Below the pieces are notes generated by a model. That model was not told where the DNA came from. It searched no databases and saw only the letters and a program-made list of their open reading frames with translations. DNA of 64,000 nt from positions 11,738,614 to 11,802,613 of the forward strand of contig OZ020247.1 of assembly GCA_963971285.1 (NCBI GenBank). The letters run 5' to 3'. Source of the stretch: Astropecten irregularis (lineage: Eukaryota; Echinodermata; Asteroidea; Paxillosida; Astropectinidae). Both the position numbers and the translations under genes were made by a program. This document shows positions 24,077 through 38,100 of this stretch, piece after piece; within the stretch, counting starts at the first letter, position 1; every line of letters begins with the position of its first letter.

Positions 24077-25683
24077 TTATCTGACATCAGTCTCTCTTGA
24101 AATATATAAAAATTTGGCATTATCATCACGGGTCAAAAAGATGGAGTTTTCACCAGGTCCGGACCTGTTAGCCAACGGGCAGTTTTCACCAGGTCTGGAC
24201 CTGATAGCCAGGGGTCCCGGGTGCGAGACCCGAAACGGCATAATTTTTTTTCCCAACACCAAAAAATCTAATCTGACATCGGATTCGCTTGAAATATATA
24301 AAAATTTGGCATTATCATGACGGGTCAAATAGTTGGAGTTTTCACCAGGTCCGGACCTGTTAGCCAAGGGGCAGTTTTCACCAGGTCCGGACCTGACAGC
24401 CAGGGGTCCCTGGTGAGAGACCCGAAACGGCATAATTTTTTCTCCACACTCCAAAAAATCTAATCTGACATCGGACTCGCTTGAAATATATAAAAATTTG
24501 GCATTATCATCACGGGTCAAAAAGATGGAGTTTTCACCAGGTCCGGACCTGTTAGCCAACGGGCAGTTTTCACCAGGTCCAGACCTGATAGCCAGGGGTC
24601 TCGGGTGCGAGACCCGAAACGGCATCATTTTTTTTCCCAACACCAAAAAATCTTATCTGACATCAGTCTCTCTTGAAATATATAAAAATTTGGCATTATC
24701 ATCACGGGTCAAAAAGATGGAGTTTTCACCAGGTCCGGACCTGTTAGCCAACGGGCAGTTTTCACCAGGTCCGGACCTGATAGCCAGGGGTCCCGGGTAC
24801 GAGACCCGAAACGGCATAATTTTTTTTCCCAACACCAAAAAATCTACTCTAACATCGGACTCGTTTGATATATATAAAAATTTGGCATTATCATCACGGG
24901 TCAAAAAGTTGGAGTTTTCACCAGGTCCGGACCTGTTAGCCAACGGGCAGTTTTCACCAGGTCCGGACCTGACAGCCAGGGGTCCCGGGTGCAAGACCTG
25001 AAAAGGCATAATTTTTTTTCCCAACACCAAAAAATCTTATCTGACATCAGACTCTCTTGAAATATATAAAAATTTGGCATCATCATCACAGGTCAAAAAG
25101 ATGGAGTTTTCACCCGGTCCGGACCTGTTAGCCAACGGGCAGTTTTCACCAGGTCCGGACCTGATAGCCAAGGGTCCCGGGTGCGAGACCCGAAACGGCA
25201 TAATTTTTTTTCCAAACACCAAAAAATCTACTCTAACAACGGACTCGCTTGAAATATATAAAAATTTGGCATTATCATCACTGGTCCAAAAGTTGGAGTT
25301 TTCACCAGGTCCGGACCTGTTAGCCAACAGGCAGTTTTCACCAGGTCCGGACCTGATAGCCAGGGGTCCCGGGTGCAAGACCCGAAACGGCATAATTTTT
25401 TTTCCCAACACCAAAGAATCTTATCTGACATCAGTCTCTCTTGAAATATATAAAAATTTGGCATTATCATCACGGGTCAAAAAGATGGAGTTTTCACCAG
25501 GTCCGGACCTGTTAGCCAACGGGCAGTTTTCACCAGGTCCGGACCTGATAGCCAGGGGTCCCGGGTGTGAGACCCAAAACTGCATAATTTTTTTTCCTGG
25601 CGCTCAGGTCCGGACCTGTTCCAAACTGCCACTTTTTGATACTTGTCTGAAAACGTATTTCATATATTATTTTGACTCTTCAG

Positions 25684-25771
25684 AATTTGCAAGAAAACTT
25701 GAAGAAGAAGCTAGTGGATCCATTGAAGATTATGGCAGGCTGTCAAGGTCTCGATCTAAATCATCGCACAG
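25684..25771 (+). CDS. Exon-like module, copy 7
   Basis: Full 88 bp, open, inner type (Ser-Arg-Ser), acceptor and donor intact. It closes the first large run of 192-bp monomers. Just upstream is the composite lead-in cctggcgctcaggtccggac that precedes every inner copy. Confidence 0.5.
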
Positions 25772-28172
25772 GTATGATGTCTCAATCTTTTCCCAGATTC
25801 CAAAAAATCTAATTCGACACCAGACTCACTCGAAATATATCTGATTTTGGCATTATTGTCACGTGTCAAATAGTTGGAGTTTTCACCAGGTCCGGACCTG
25901 TTAGCCAACGGGCAGTTTTCACCAGGTCCGGACCTGACAGCCAGTGGTCCTGGGTGCGAGACCTGAAACGGCAGAATATATTTTCCCAACACCAAAAAAT
26001 CTACTCTACCATCGGACTGGCTTGAAATATATAAAAATTTGGCATTATCATCACGGGTCCAAAAGTTGGAGTTTTCACCAGGTCCGGACCTGTTAGCCAA
26101 CGGGCAGTTTTCACCAGGTCCGGACCTGACAGCCAGTGTTCCCGGGTGCAAGACCTGAAACGGCAGAATATATTTTCCCAACACCAAAAAATCTACTCTA
26201 ACATCGGACTCGCTTGAAATATATAAAAATTTGGCATTATCATCACGGGTCCAAAAGTTGGAGTTTTCACAAGGTCCGGACCTGTTAGCCAACGGGCAGT
26301 TTTCACCAGGTCCGGACCTGATAGCCAGGGGTCCCGGGTGCGAGACCCGAAACGGCATAATTTTTTCTCCACACTCCAAAAAATCTAATCTGACATCGGA
26401 CTCGCTTGAAATATATAAAAATTTGGCGTTATCATGACGGTTCAAAAAGTTGGAGTTTTCACCAGGTCCGGACCTGTTAGCCAACGGGCAGTTTTCACCA
26501 GGTCCGGACCTGATAGCCAGGGGTCCCGGGTGCGAGACCCGAAACGGCATAATTTTATTTCCCAACACCAAAAAATCTTATCTGACATCAGTCTCTCTTA
26601 AAATATATAAAAATTTGGCATTATCATCACGGGTCAAAAAGATTGAGTTTTCACCAGGTCCGGACCTGTTAGCCAACGGGCAGTTTTCACCAGGTCTGGA
26701 CCTGATAGCCAGTGGTCCCGGGTGCGAGACCCGAAACGGCATAATTTTTTTCCCAACACCAAAAAATCTACTCTAACATCAGACTCGCTTGAAATATATA
26801 AAAATTTGGCATTATCATCACGGGTCAAAAAGTTGGAGTTTTCACCAGGTCCGAACCTGTTAGCCAACGGGCAGTTTTCACCAGGTCCGGACGTGATAGC
26901 CAGGGGTCCCGAGTGCGAGACCCGAAACTGCATAATTTTTTTTCCTGACACCAAAAAATCTAATCTATCATCGGACTTGCTTGAAATATATCAAAATTTA
27001 GCATTATCATCACTGGTCCAAAAGTTGGAGTTTTCACCAGGTCCGGACCTGTTAGCCAACGGGCAGTTTTCACCAGGTCCGGACCTGACAGCCAGGGGTC
27101 CCGGGTGCGAGACCTGAAACGGCATAATTTTTTTTCCCAACACCCAAAAATCTTATCTTACATCAGACTCTCTTGAAATATATAAAAATTTGGCATTATC
27201 ATCACGGGTCAAAAAGATGGAGTTTTCACCAGGTCCGAACCTGTGAGCCAACGGGCAGTTTTCACCAGGTCCGGACCTGACAGCCAGGGGTCCTGGGTGC
27301 GAGACCCGAAACGGCATCCCAACACCAAAAAATCTACTCTAACATCGGACTCGCTTGAAATATGTAAAAATTTGGCATTATCATCACGGGTCCAAAAGAT
27401 GGAGTTTTCACCAGGTCCGGACCTGTTAGCCAACGGGCAGTTTTCACCAGGTCCGGACCTGACAGCCAGGGGTCCCGGGTGCAAGACCTGAAACGGCATA
27501 ATTTTTTTTCCCAACATCAAAAAATCTTATCTGACATCAGACTCTCTTGAAATATATACAAATTTGGCATTATCATCCAAGTCAAAAAGATGGAGTTTTC
27601 ACCAGGTCCAGACCTGTTAGCCAACGGGCAGTTTTCACCAGGTCCGGACCTGATAGCCAGGGGTCCCGAGTGCGAGACCCGAAACCGCATAATTTTTTTT
27701 CCTGACACCAAAAAATCTAATCTATCATCGGACTTGCTTGAAATATATCAAAATTTAGCATTATCATCACTGGTCCAAAAGTTGGAGTTTTCACCAGGTC
27801 CGGACCTGTTAGCCAACGGGCAGTTTTCACCAGGTGCTTCCCTGATAGCCAGGGGTCCCGGGTGCGAGACCTGAAACGGCATAATTTTTTTTCCCAACAC
27901 CAAAAAATCTTATCTGACATCAGACTCTCTTGAAATTTATAAAAACTTGGCATTATCATCACTGGTCCAAAAGTTGGAGTTTTCACCAGGTCCGGACCTG
28001 TTGGCCAACGGACAGTTTTCACCAGGTCCGGACCTGATAGCCAGGGGTCCCGGGTGTGAGACCCAAAACTGCATAATTTTTTTTCCTGGCGCTCAGGTCC
28101 GGACCTGTTCCAAACTGCCACTTTTTGATACTTGTCTGAAAACGTATTTCATATATTATTTTGACTCTTCAG

Positions 28173-28260
28173 AATTTGCAAGAAAACTTGAAGAAGAAGC
28201 TAGTGGATCCATTGAAGATTATGGCAGGCTGTCAAGGTCTCGATCTAAATCATCGCACAG
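28173..28260 (+). CDS. Exon-like module, copy 8
   Basis: Base-for-base partner of copy 5 (offset 14,909), including the doubled ctcgaaatata downstream. 88 bp, open, both splice sites intact. Confidence 0.5.
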
Positions 28261-29149
28261 GTATGATGTCTCAATCTTTTCCCAGATTCCAAAAAATCTA
28301 ATTCGACACCAGACTCACTCGAAATATACTCGAAATATATCTGATTTTGGCATTATTGTCACGTGTCAAATAGTTGGAGTTTTCACCAGGTCCGGACCTG
28401 TTAGCCAACGGGCAGTTTTCACCAGGTCCGGACCTGACAGCCAGTGGTCCTGGGTGCGAGACCTGAAACGGCAGAATATATTTTCCCAACACCAAAAAAT
28501 CTTCTCTACCATCGGACTGGCTTGAAATATATAAAAATTTGGCATTATCATCACGGGTCCAAAAGTTGGAGTTTTCACCAGGTCCGGACCTGTTAGCCAA
28601 CGGGCAGTTTTCACCAGGTCCGGACCTGACAGCCAGTGTTCCCGGGTGCAAGACCTGAAACGGCAGAATATATTTTCCCAACACCAAAAAATCTACTCTA
28701 ACATCGGACTCGCTTGAAATATATAAAAATTTGGCATTATCATCACGGGTCCAAAAGTTGGAGTTTTCACCAGGTCCGGACCTGTTAGCCAACGGGCAGT
28801 TTTCACCAGGTCCGGACCTGATAGCCAGGGGTCCCGGGTGCGAGACCCGAAACGGCATAATTTTCTTTTCCCAACACCAAAAAATCTAATCTGACATCGG
28901 ACTCGCTTGAAATATATAAAAATTTGGCATTATCATGACGGGTCAAATAGTTGGAGTTTTCACCAGGTCCGGACCTGTTAGCCAACGGGCAGTTTTCACC
29001 AGGTCCGGACCTGACAGCCAGGGGTCCCGGGTGTGAGACCCAAAACTGCATAATTTTTTTTCCTGGCGCTCAGGTCCGGACCTGTGCCAAACTGCCACTT
29101 TTTTATACTTGTCTGAAAACGTATTTCATATATTATTTTGACTCTTCAG

Positions 29150-29237
29150 AATTCGCAAGAAAACTTGAAGAAGAAGCTAGTGGATCCATTGAAGATTATG
29201 GCAGGCTGTCAAGGTCTCGATCTAAATCATCGCACAG
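29150..29237 (+). CDS. Exon-like module, copy 9
   Basis: Partner of copy 6 (offset 14,909), with the aattcgcaag variant. 88 bp, open, both splice sites intact. Downstream monomers carry the unusual gtccgacccagttagcc variant seen also after copies 6 and 10. Confidence 0.5.
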
Positions 29238-32024
29238 GTATGATGTCTCAATCTTTTCCCAGATTCCAAAAAATCTAATTCGACACCAGACTCACTCGAA
29301 ATATATCTGATTTTGGCATTATTGTCACATGTCGAATAGTTGGAGTTTTCACCAGGTCCGGACCTGACAGCCATGGGTCCCGGGTGCGAGACCTGAAACG
29401 GCATAATTTTTTTTCCCAACACCAAAAAATCTTATCTGACATCAGACTCTCTTGAAATATATAAAAATTTGGCATTATCATCACGGGTCACAAAGATGGA
29501 GTTTTCACTAGGTCCGACCCAGTTAGCCAACAGGCAGTTTTCACCATGTCCGGACCTGATAGCCAGGGGTCCCGGGTGCGAGACCCGAAACCGCATAATT
29601 TTTTTTCCCAACACCAAAAAATCTTATCTTACATCAGACTCTCTTGAAATATATACAAATTTGGCATTATCATCACAGGTCCAAAAGTTGGAGTTTTCAC
29701 CATGTCCAGACCTGTTAGCCAACGGGCAGTTTTCACCAGGTCCGGACCTGACAGCCAGGGGTCCCGGGTGCGAGACCTGAAACGGCATAATTTTTTTTCC
29801 CAACACCAAAAAATCTTATCTTACATCAGACTCTCTTGAAATATATAAAAATTTGGCATTATCATCACGGGTCACAAAGATGGAGTTTTCACTAGGTCCG
29901 ACCCAGTTAGCCAACAGGCAGTTTTCACCATGTCCGGACCTGATAGCCAGGGGTCCCGGGTGCGAGACCCGAAACCGCATAATTTTTTTTCCCAACACCA
30001 AAAAATCTTATCTTACATCAGACTCTCTTGAAATATATACAAATTTGGCATTATCATCACAGGTCCAAAAGTTGGAGTTTTCACCATGTCCAGACCTGTT
30101 AGCCAACGGGCAGTTTTCACCAGGTCCGGACCTGATAGCCAGGGGTCCCGGGTGCGAGACCCGAAACGGCATAATTTTTTTCCAAACACCAAAAAATCTA
30201 CTCTAACATCGGACTCGCTTGAAATATATAAAAATTTGGCATTATCATCACGGGTCAAAAAGATGGGGTTTTCACCAGGTCCGGACCTGTTAGCCAACGG
30301 GCAGTTTTCACCAGGTCCGGACCTGATAGCCAGGGGTCCCGAGTGCGAGACCCGAAACGGCATAATTTTTTTTCCCAACACCAAAAAATCTTTTCTGACA
30401 TCAGTCTCTCTTGAAATATATAAAAATTTGGCATTATCATCACGGGTCAAAAAGATGGAGTTTTCACCAGGTCCGGACCTGTTAGCCAACGAGCAGTTTT
30501 CACCAGGTCCGGACCTGATAGCCAGGGGTCCCGGGTGCGAGACCCGAAACGGCATAATTTTTTTCCCAACACCAAAAAATCTACTCTAACATCGGACTCG
30601 CTTGAAATATATGAAAATTTGGCATTATCATCACGGGTCAAAAAGTTGGAGTTTTCACCAGGTCCGGACCTGTTAGCCAACGGGTAGTTTTCACCAGGTC
30701 CGGACCTGACAGCCAGGGGTCCCGGGTGCAAGACCTGAAAAGGCATAATTTTTTTTCCCAACACCAAAAAATCTTATCTGACATCAGACTCTCTTGAAAT
30801 ATATAAAAATTTGGCATTATCATCATGGGTCAAAAAGATCGAGTTTTCACCAGGTCCGGACCTGTTAGCCAACGGGCAGTTTTCACAAGGTCCGGACCTG
30901 ACAGCAGGGGTCCCAGGTGCGAGACCCGAAACGGCATAATTTTTTTCCCAACACCAAAAAATCTACTCTAACATCGGACTCGGGTGCGAGACCTGAAACA
31001 GCATAATTTTTTTTCCCAACACCAAAAAATCTTATCTTACATCAGACTCTCTTGAAATATATAAAAATTTGGCTTTATCATCACGGGTCAAAAAGATGGA
31101 GTTTTCACCAGGTCCGGACCTGTTAGCCAACGGGCAGTTTTCACCAGGTCCGGACCTGACAGCAGGGGTCCCGGGTGCGAGACCTGAAACAGCATAATTT
31201 GTTTTCCCAACACCAAAAAATCTTATCTGACATCAGACTCTCTTGAAATATATAACAATTTGGCATTATCATCACGGGTCAAAAAGATGTAGTTTTCATC
31301 AGGTCCGGACCTGTTAGCCAACCGGCAGTTTTCACCAGGTCCGGACCTGATAGCCAGGGATCCCGGGTGCGAGACCCGAAACGGCATAATTTTTTTTCGC
31401 AACACCAAAAAATCTTATCTGACATCAGACTCTCTTGAAATATATAAAAATTTGGCATTATCATCACGGGTCAAAAAGATGGAGTTTTCACCAGGTCCGG
31501 ACCTGTTAGCCAACGAGCAGTTTTCACCAGGTCCGGACCTGATAGCCAGGGGTCCCGGGTGCGAGACCCGAAACGGCATAATTTTTTTCCCAACACCAAA
31601 AAATCTACTCTAACATCGGACTCGCTTGAAATATATGAAAATTTGGCATTATCATCACGGGTCAAAAAGTTGGAGTTTTCACCAGGTCCGGACCTGTTAG
31701 CCAACGGGTAGTTTTCACCAGGTCCGGACCTGACAGCCAGGGGTCCTGGGTGCAAGACCTGAAAAGGCATAATTTTTTTTCCCAACACCAAAAAATCTTA
31801 TCTGACATCAGACTCTCTTGAAATATATAAAAATTTGGCATTATCATCACGGGTCCAAAAGTTGGAGTTTTCACCAGGTACGGACCTGATAGCCAGGGGT
31901 CCCGGGTGTGAGACCCAAAACTGCATAATTTTTTTTCCTGGCGCTCAGGTCCGGACCTGTGCCAAACTGCCACTTTTTTATACTTGTCTGAAAACGTATT
32001 TCATATATTATTTTGACTCTTCAG

Positions 32025-32112
32025 AATTCGCAAGAAAACTTGAAGAAGAAGCTAGTGGATCCATTGAAGATTATGGCAGGCTGTCAAGGTCTCGATCTAA
32101 ATCATCGCACAG
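32025..32112 (+). CDS. Exon-like module, copy 10
   Basis: Third member of the aattcgcaag lineage, 2,875 bp after copy 9. 88 bp, open, splice sites intact. After it come more than 21 kb of monomers with no further module until 53422. Confidence 0.5.
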
Positions 32113-35100
32113 GTATGATGTCTCAATCTTTTCCCAGATTCCAAAAAATCTAATTCGACACCAGACTCACTCGAAATATATCTGATTTTGGCATTATTGT
32201 CACATGTCGAATAGTTGGAGTTTTCACCAGGTCCGGACCTGACAGCCATGGGTCCCGGGTGCGAGACCTGAAACGGCATAATTTTTTTTCCCAACACCAA
32301 AAAATCTTATCTGACATCAGACTCTCTTGAAATATATAAAAATTTGGCATTATCATCACGGGTCAAATAGTTGGAGTTTTCACCAGGTCCGGACCTGATA
32401 GCCAACGGGCAGTTTTCACCAGGTCCGGACCTGACAGCCAGGGGTCCCGGGTGCGAGACCTGAAACGGCATAATTTTTTTTCCCAACACCAAAAAATCTT
32501 ATCTTACATCAGACTCTCTTGAAATATATAAAAATTTGGCATTATCATCACGGGTCACAAAGATGGAGTTTTCACTAGGTCCGACCCAGTTAGCCAACAG
32601 GCAGTTTTCACCATGTCCGGACCTGATAGCCAGGGGTCCCGGGTGCGAGACCCGAAACCGCATAATTTTTTTTCCCAACACCAAAAAATCTTATCTTACA
32701 TCAGACTCTCTTGAAATATATAAAAATTTGGCATTATCATCACAGGTCCAAAAGTTGGAGTTTTCACCATGTCCAGACCTGTTAGCCAACGGGCAGTTTT
32801 CACCAGGTCCGGACCTGATAGCCAGGGGTCCCGGGTGCGAGACCCGAAACGGCATAATTTTTTTCCAAACACCAAAAAATCTACTCTAACATCGGACTCG
32901 CTTGAAATATATAAAAATTTGGCATTATCATCACGGGTCAAAAAGATGGGGTTTTCACCAGGTCCGGACCTGTTAGCCAACGGGCAGTTTTCACCAGGTC
33001 CGGACCTGATAGCCAGGGGTCCCGAGTGCGAGACCCGAAACGGCATAATTTTTTTTCCCAACACCAAAAAATCTTTTCTGACATCAGTCTCTCTTGAAAT
33101 ATATAAAAATTTGGCATTATCATCACGGGTCAAAAAGATGGAGTTTTCACCAGGTCCGGACCTGTTAGCCAACGAGCAGTTTTCACCAGGTCCGGACCTG
33201 ATAGCCAGGGGTCCCGGGTGCGAGACCCGAAACGGCATAATTTTTTTCCCAACACCAAAAAATCTACTCTAACATCGGACTCGCTTGAAATATATGAAAA
33301 TTTGGCATTATCATCACGGGTCAAAAAGTTGGAGTTTTCACCAGGTCCGGACCTGTTAGCCAACGGGTAGTTTTCACCAGGTCCGGACCTGACAGCCAGG
33401 GGTCCCGGGTGCAAGACCTGAAAAGGCATAATTTTTTTTCCCAACACCAAAAAATCTTATCTGACATCAGACTCTCTTGAAATATATAAAAATTTGGCAT
33501 TATCATCACGGGTCAAAAAGATCGAGTTTTCACCAGGTCCGGACCTGTTAGCCAACGGGCAGTTTTCACAAGGTCCGGACCTGACAGCAGGGGTCCCGGG
33601 TGCGAGACCCGAAACGGCATAATTTTTTTCCCAACACCAAAAAATCTACTCTAACATCGGACTCGGGTGCGAGACCTGAAACAGCATAATTTTTTTTCCC
33701 AACACCAAAAAATCTTATCTTACATCAGACTCTCTTGAAATATATAAAAATTTGGCTTTATCATCACGGGTCAAAAAGATGGAGTTTTCACCAGGTCCGG
33801 ACCTGTTAGCCAACGGGCAGTTTTCACCAGGTCCGGACCTGACAGCAGGGGTCCCGGGTGCGAGACCTGAAACAGCATAATTTGTTTTCCCAACACCAAA
33901 AAATCTTATCTGACATCAGACTCTCTTGAAATATATAACAATTTGGCATTATCATCACTGGTCAAAAAGATGTAGTTTTCATCAGGTCCGGACCTGTTAG
34001 CCAACGGGCAGTTTTCACCAGGTCCGGACCTGATAGCCAGGGGTCCCGGGTACGAGACCCGAAACGGCATAATTTTTTTTCCCAACACCAAAAAATCTAC
34101 TCTAACATCGGACTCGCTTGAAATATATAAAAATTTGGCATTATCATCACGGGTCAAAAAGTTGGAGTTTTCACCAGGTCCGGACCTGTTAGCCAACGGG
34201 CAGTTTTCACCAGGTCCGGACCTGACAGCCAGGGGTCCCGGGTGCAAGACCTGAAAAGGCATAATTTTTTTTCCCAACACCAAAAAATCTTATCTGACAT
34301 CAGACTCTCTTGAAATATATAAAAATTTGGCATCATCATCACAGGTCAAAAAGATGAAGTTTTCACCCGGTCCGGACCTGTTAGCCAACGGGCAGTTTTC
34401 ACCAGGTCCGGACCTGATAGCCAAGGGTCCCGGGTGCGAGACCCGAAACGGCATAATTTTTTTTCCAAACACCAAAAAATCTACTCTAACAACGGACTCG
34501 CTTGAAATATATAAAAATTTGGCATTATCATCACTGGTCCAAAAGTTGGAGTTTTCACCAGGTCCGGACCTGTTAGCCAACAGGCAGTTTTCACCAGGTC
34601 CGGACCTGATAGCCAGGGGTCCCGGGTGCGAGACCTGAAACAGCATAATTTTTTTTCCCAACACCAAAAAATCTTATCTTACATCAGACTCTCTTGAAAT
34701 ATATAAAAATTTGGCATTATCATCACGGGTCCAAAAGTTGGAGTTTTCACCAGGTCCGGACCTGTTAGCCAAAGGGCAGTTTTCACCAGGTCCGGACCTG
34801 ACAGCCAGGGGTCCCGGGTGCAAGACCTGAAACAGCATAATTTTTTTTCCCAACACCAAAAAATCTTATCTGACATCAGACTCTCTTGAAATATATAAAA
34901 ATTTGGCATTATCATGACGGGTCAAAAAGATGGAGTTTTCACCAGGTCCGGACATGTTAGCCAACGGGCAGTTTTCACCAGGTCCGGACCTGACAGCAGG
35001 GGTCCCGTGTGCAAGACCTGAAACAGCATAATTTTTTTTCCCAACACCAAAAAATCTTATCTTACATCAGACTCTCTTGAAATATATAAAAATTTGGCAT

Positions 35101-38100
35101 TATCATCACAGGTCAAAAAGATGGAGTTTTCACCAGGTCCGGACCTGATAGCCAACGGGCAGTTTTCACCAGGTCCGGACCTGATAGCCAGGGGTCCCGT
35201 GTGCAAGACCCGAAACCGCATAATTTTTTTTCCTGACACCAAAAAATCTAATCTAACATCGGACTCGCTTGAAATATATACAAATTTGGCATTATCATCA
35301 CGGGTCCAAAAGTTGGAGTTTTCACCAGGTCCGGACCTGTTAGCCAACGGGCAGTTTTCACCAGGTCCAGACCTGATAGCCAGGGGTCTCGGGTGCGAGA
35401 CCCGAAACGGCATCATTTTTTTTCCCAACACCAAAAAATCTTATCTGACATCAGTCTCTCTTGAAATATATAAAAATTTGGCATTATCATCACGGGTCAA
35501 AAAGATGGAGTTTTCACCAGGTCCGGACCTGTTAGCCAACGGGCAGTTTTCACCAGGTCCGGACCTGATAGCCAGGGGTCCCGGGTACGAGACCCGAAAC
35601 GGCATAATTTTTTTTCCCAACACCAAAAAATCTACTCTAACATCGGACTCGCTTGAAATATATAAAAATTTGGCATTATCATCACGGGTCAAAAAGTTGG
35701 AGTTTTCACCAGGTCCGGACCTGTTAGCCAACGGGCAGTTTTCACCAGGTCCGGACCTGACAGCCAGGGGTCCCGGGTGCAAGACCTGAAAAGGCATAAT
35801 TTTTTTTCCCAACACCAAAAAATCTTATCTGACATCAGACTCTCTTGAAATATATAAAAATTTGGCATCATCATCACAGGTCAAAAAGATGGAGTTTTCA
35901 CCCGGTCCGGACCTGTTAGCCAACGGGCAGTTTTCACCAGGTCCGGACCTGATAGCCAAGGGTCACGGGTGCGAGACCGGAAACGGCATAATTTTTTTTC
36001 CAAACACCAAAAAATCTACTCTAACAACGGACTCGCTTGAAATATATAAAAATTTGGCATTATCATCACTGGTCCAAAAGTTGGAGTTTTCACCAGGTCC
36101 GGACCTGTTAGCCAACAGGCAGTTTTCACCAGGTCCGGACCTGATAGCCAGGGGTCCCGGGTGCAAGACCCGAAACGGCATAATTTTTTTTCCCAACACC
36201 AAAGAATCTTATCTGACATCAGTCTCTCTTGAAATATATAAAAATTTGGCATTATCATCACGGGTCAAAAAGATGGAGTTTTCACCAGGTCCGGACCTGT
36301 TAGCCAACGGGCAGTTTTCACCAGGTCTGGACCTGATAGCCAGGGGTCCCGGGTGCGAGACCCGAAACGGCATAATTTTTTTTCCCAACACCAAAAAATC
36401 TACTCTAACATCGGATTCGCTTGAAATATATAAAAATTTGGCATTATCATCACGGGTCAAAAAGTTGGAGTTTTCACCAGGTCCGGACCTGATAGCCAGG
36501 GGTCCTGGGTGCGAGACCCGAAACGGCATAATTTTTTTTCCAAACACCAAAAAATCTACTCTAACAACGGACTCGCTTGAAATATATAAAAATTTGGCAT
36601 TATCATCACTGGTCCAAAAGTTGGAGTTTTCACCAGGTCCGGACCTGTTAGCCAACAGGCAGTTTTCACCAGGTCCGGACCTGATAGCCAGGGGTCCCGG
36701 GTGCGAGACCCGAAACGGCATAATTTGTTTTCCCAACACCAAAGAATCTTATCTGACATCAGTCTCTCTTGAAATATATAAAAATTTGGCATTATCATCA
36801 CGGGTCAAAAAGATGGAGTTTTCACCAGGTCCGGACCTGTTAGCCAACGGGCAGTTTTCACCAGGTCTGGACCTGATAGCCAGGGGTCCCGGGTGCGAGA
36901 CCCGAAACGGCATAATTTTTTTTCCCAACACCAAAAAATCTAATCTGACATCGGATTCGCTTGAAATATATAAAAATTTGGCATTATCATGACGGGTCAA
37001 ATAGTTGGAGTTTTCACCAGGTCCGGACCTGTTAGCCAACGGGCAGTTTTCACCAGGTCCGGACCTGACAGCCAGGGGTCCCTGGTGAGAGACCCGAAAC
37101 GGCATAATTTTTTCTCCACACTCCAAAAAATCTAATCTGACATCAGTCTCTCTTGAAATATATAAAAATTTGGCATTATCATCACGGGTCAAAAAGATGG
37201 AGTTTTCACCAGGTCCGGACCTGTTAGCCAACGAGCAGTTTTCACCAGGTCCGGACCTGATAGCCAGGGGTCCCGGGTGCGAGACCCGAAACGGCATAAT
37301 TTTTTTCCCAACACCAAAAAATCTACTCTAACATCGGACTCGCTTGAAATATATGAAAATTTGGCATTATCATCACGGGTCAAAAAGTTGGAGTTTTCAC
37401 CAGGTCCGGACCTGTTAGCCAACGGGTAGTTTTCACCAGGTCCGGACCTGACAGCCAGGGGTCCCGGGTGCAAGACCTGAAAAGGCATAATTTTTTTTCC
37501 CAACACCAAAAAATCTTATCTGACATCAGACTCTCTTGAAATATATAAAAATTTGGCATTATCATCACGGGTCAAAAAGACCTGTTAGCCAACGGGTAGT
37601 TTTCACCAGGTCCGGACCTGACAGCCAGGGGTCCCGGGTGCGAGACCCGAAACGGCATAATTTTTTTCCCAACACCAAAAAATCTACTCTAACATCGGAC
37701 TCGGGTGCGAGACCTGAAACAGCATAATTTTTTTTCCCAACACCAAAAAATCTTATCTTACATCAGACTCTCTTGAAATATATAAAAATTTGGCTTTATC
37801 ATCACGGGTCAAAAAGATGGAGTTTTCACCAGGTCCGGACCTGTTAGCCAACGGGCAGTTTTCACCAGGTCCGGACCTGACAGCAGGGGTCCCGGGTGCG
37901 AGACCTGAAACAGCATAATTTGTTTTCCCAACACCAAAAAATCTTATCTGACATCAGACTCTCTTGAAATATATAACAATTTGGCATTATCATCACGGGT
38001 CAAAAAGATGTAGTTTTCATCAGGTCCGGACCTGTTAGCCAACGGGCAGTTTTCACCAGGTCCGGACCTGATAGCCAGGGGTCCCGGGTACGAGACCCGA

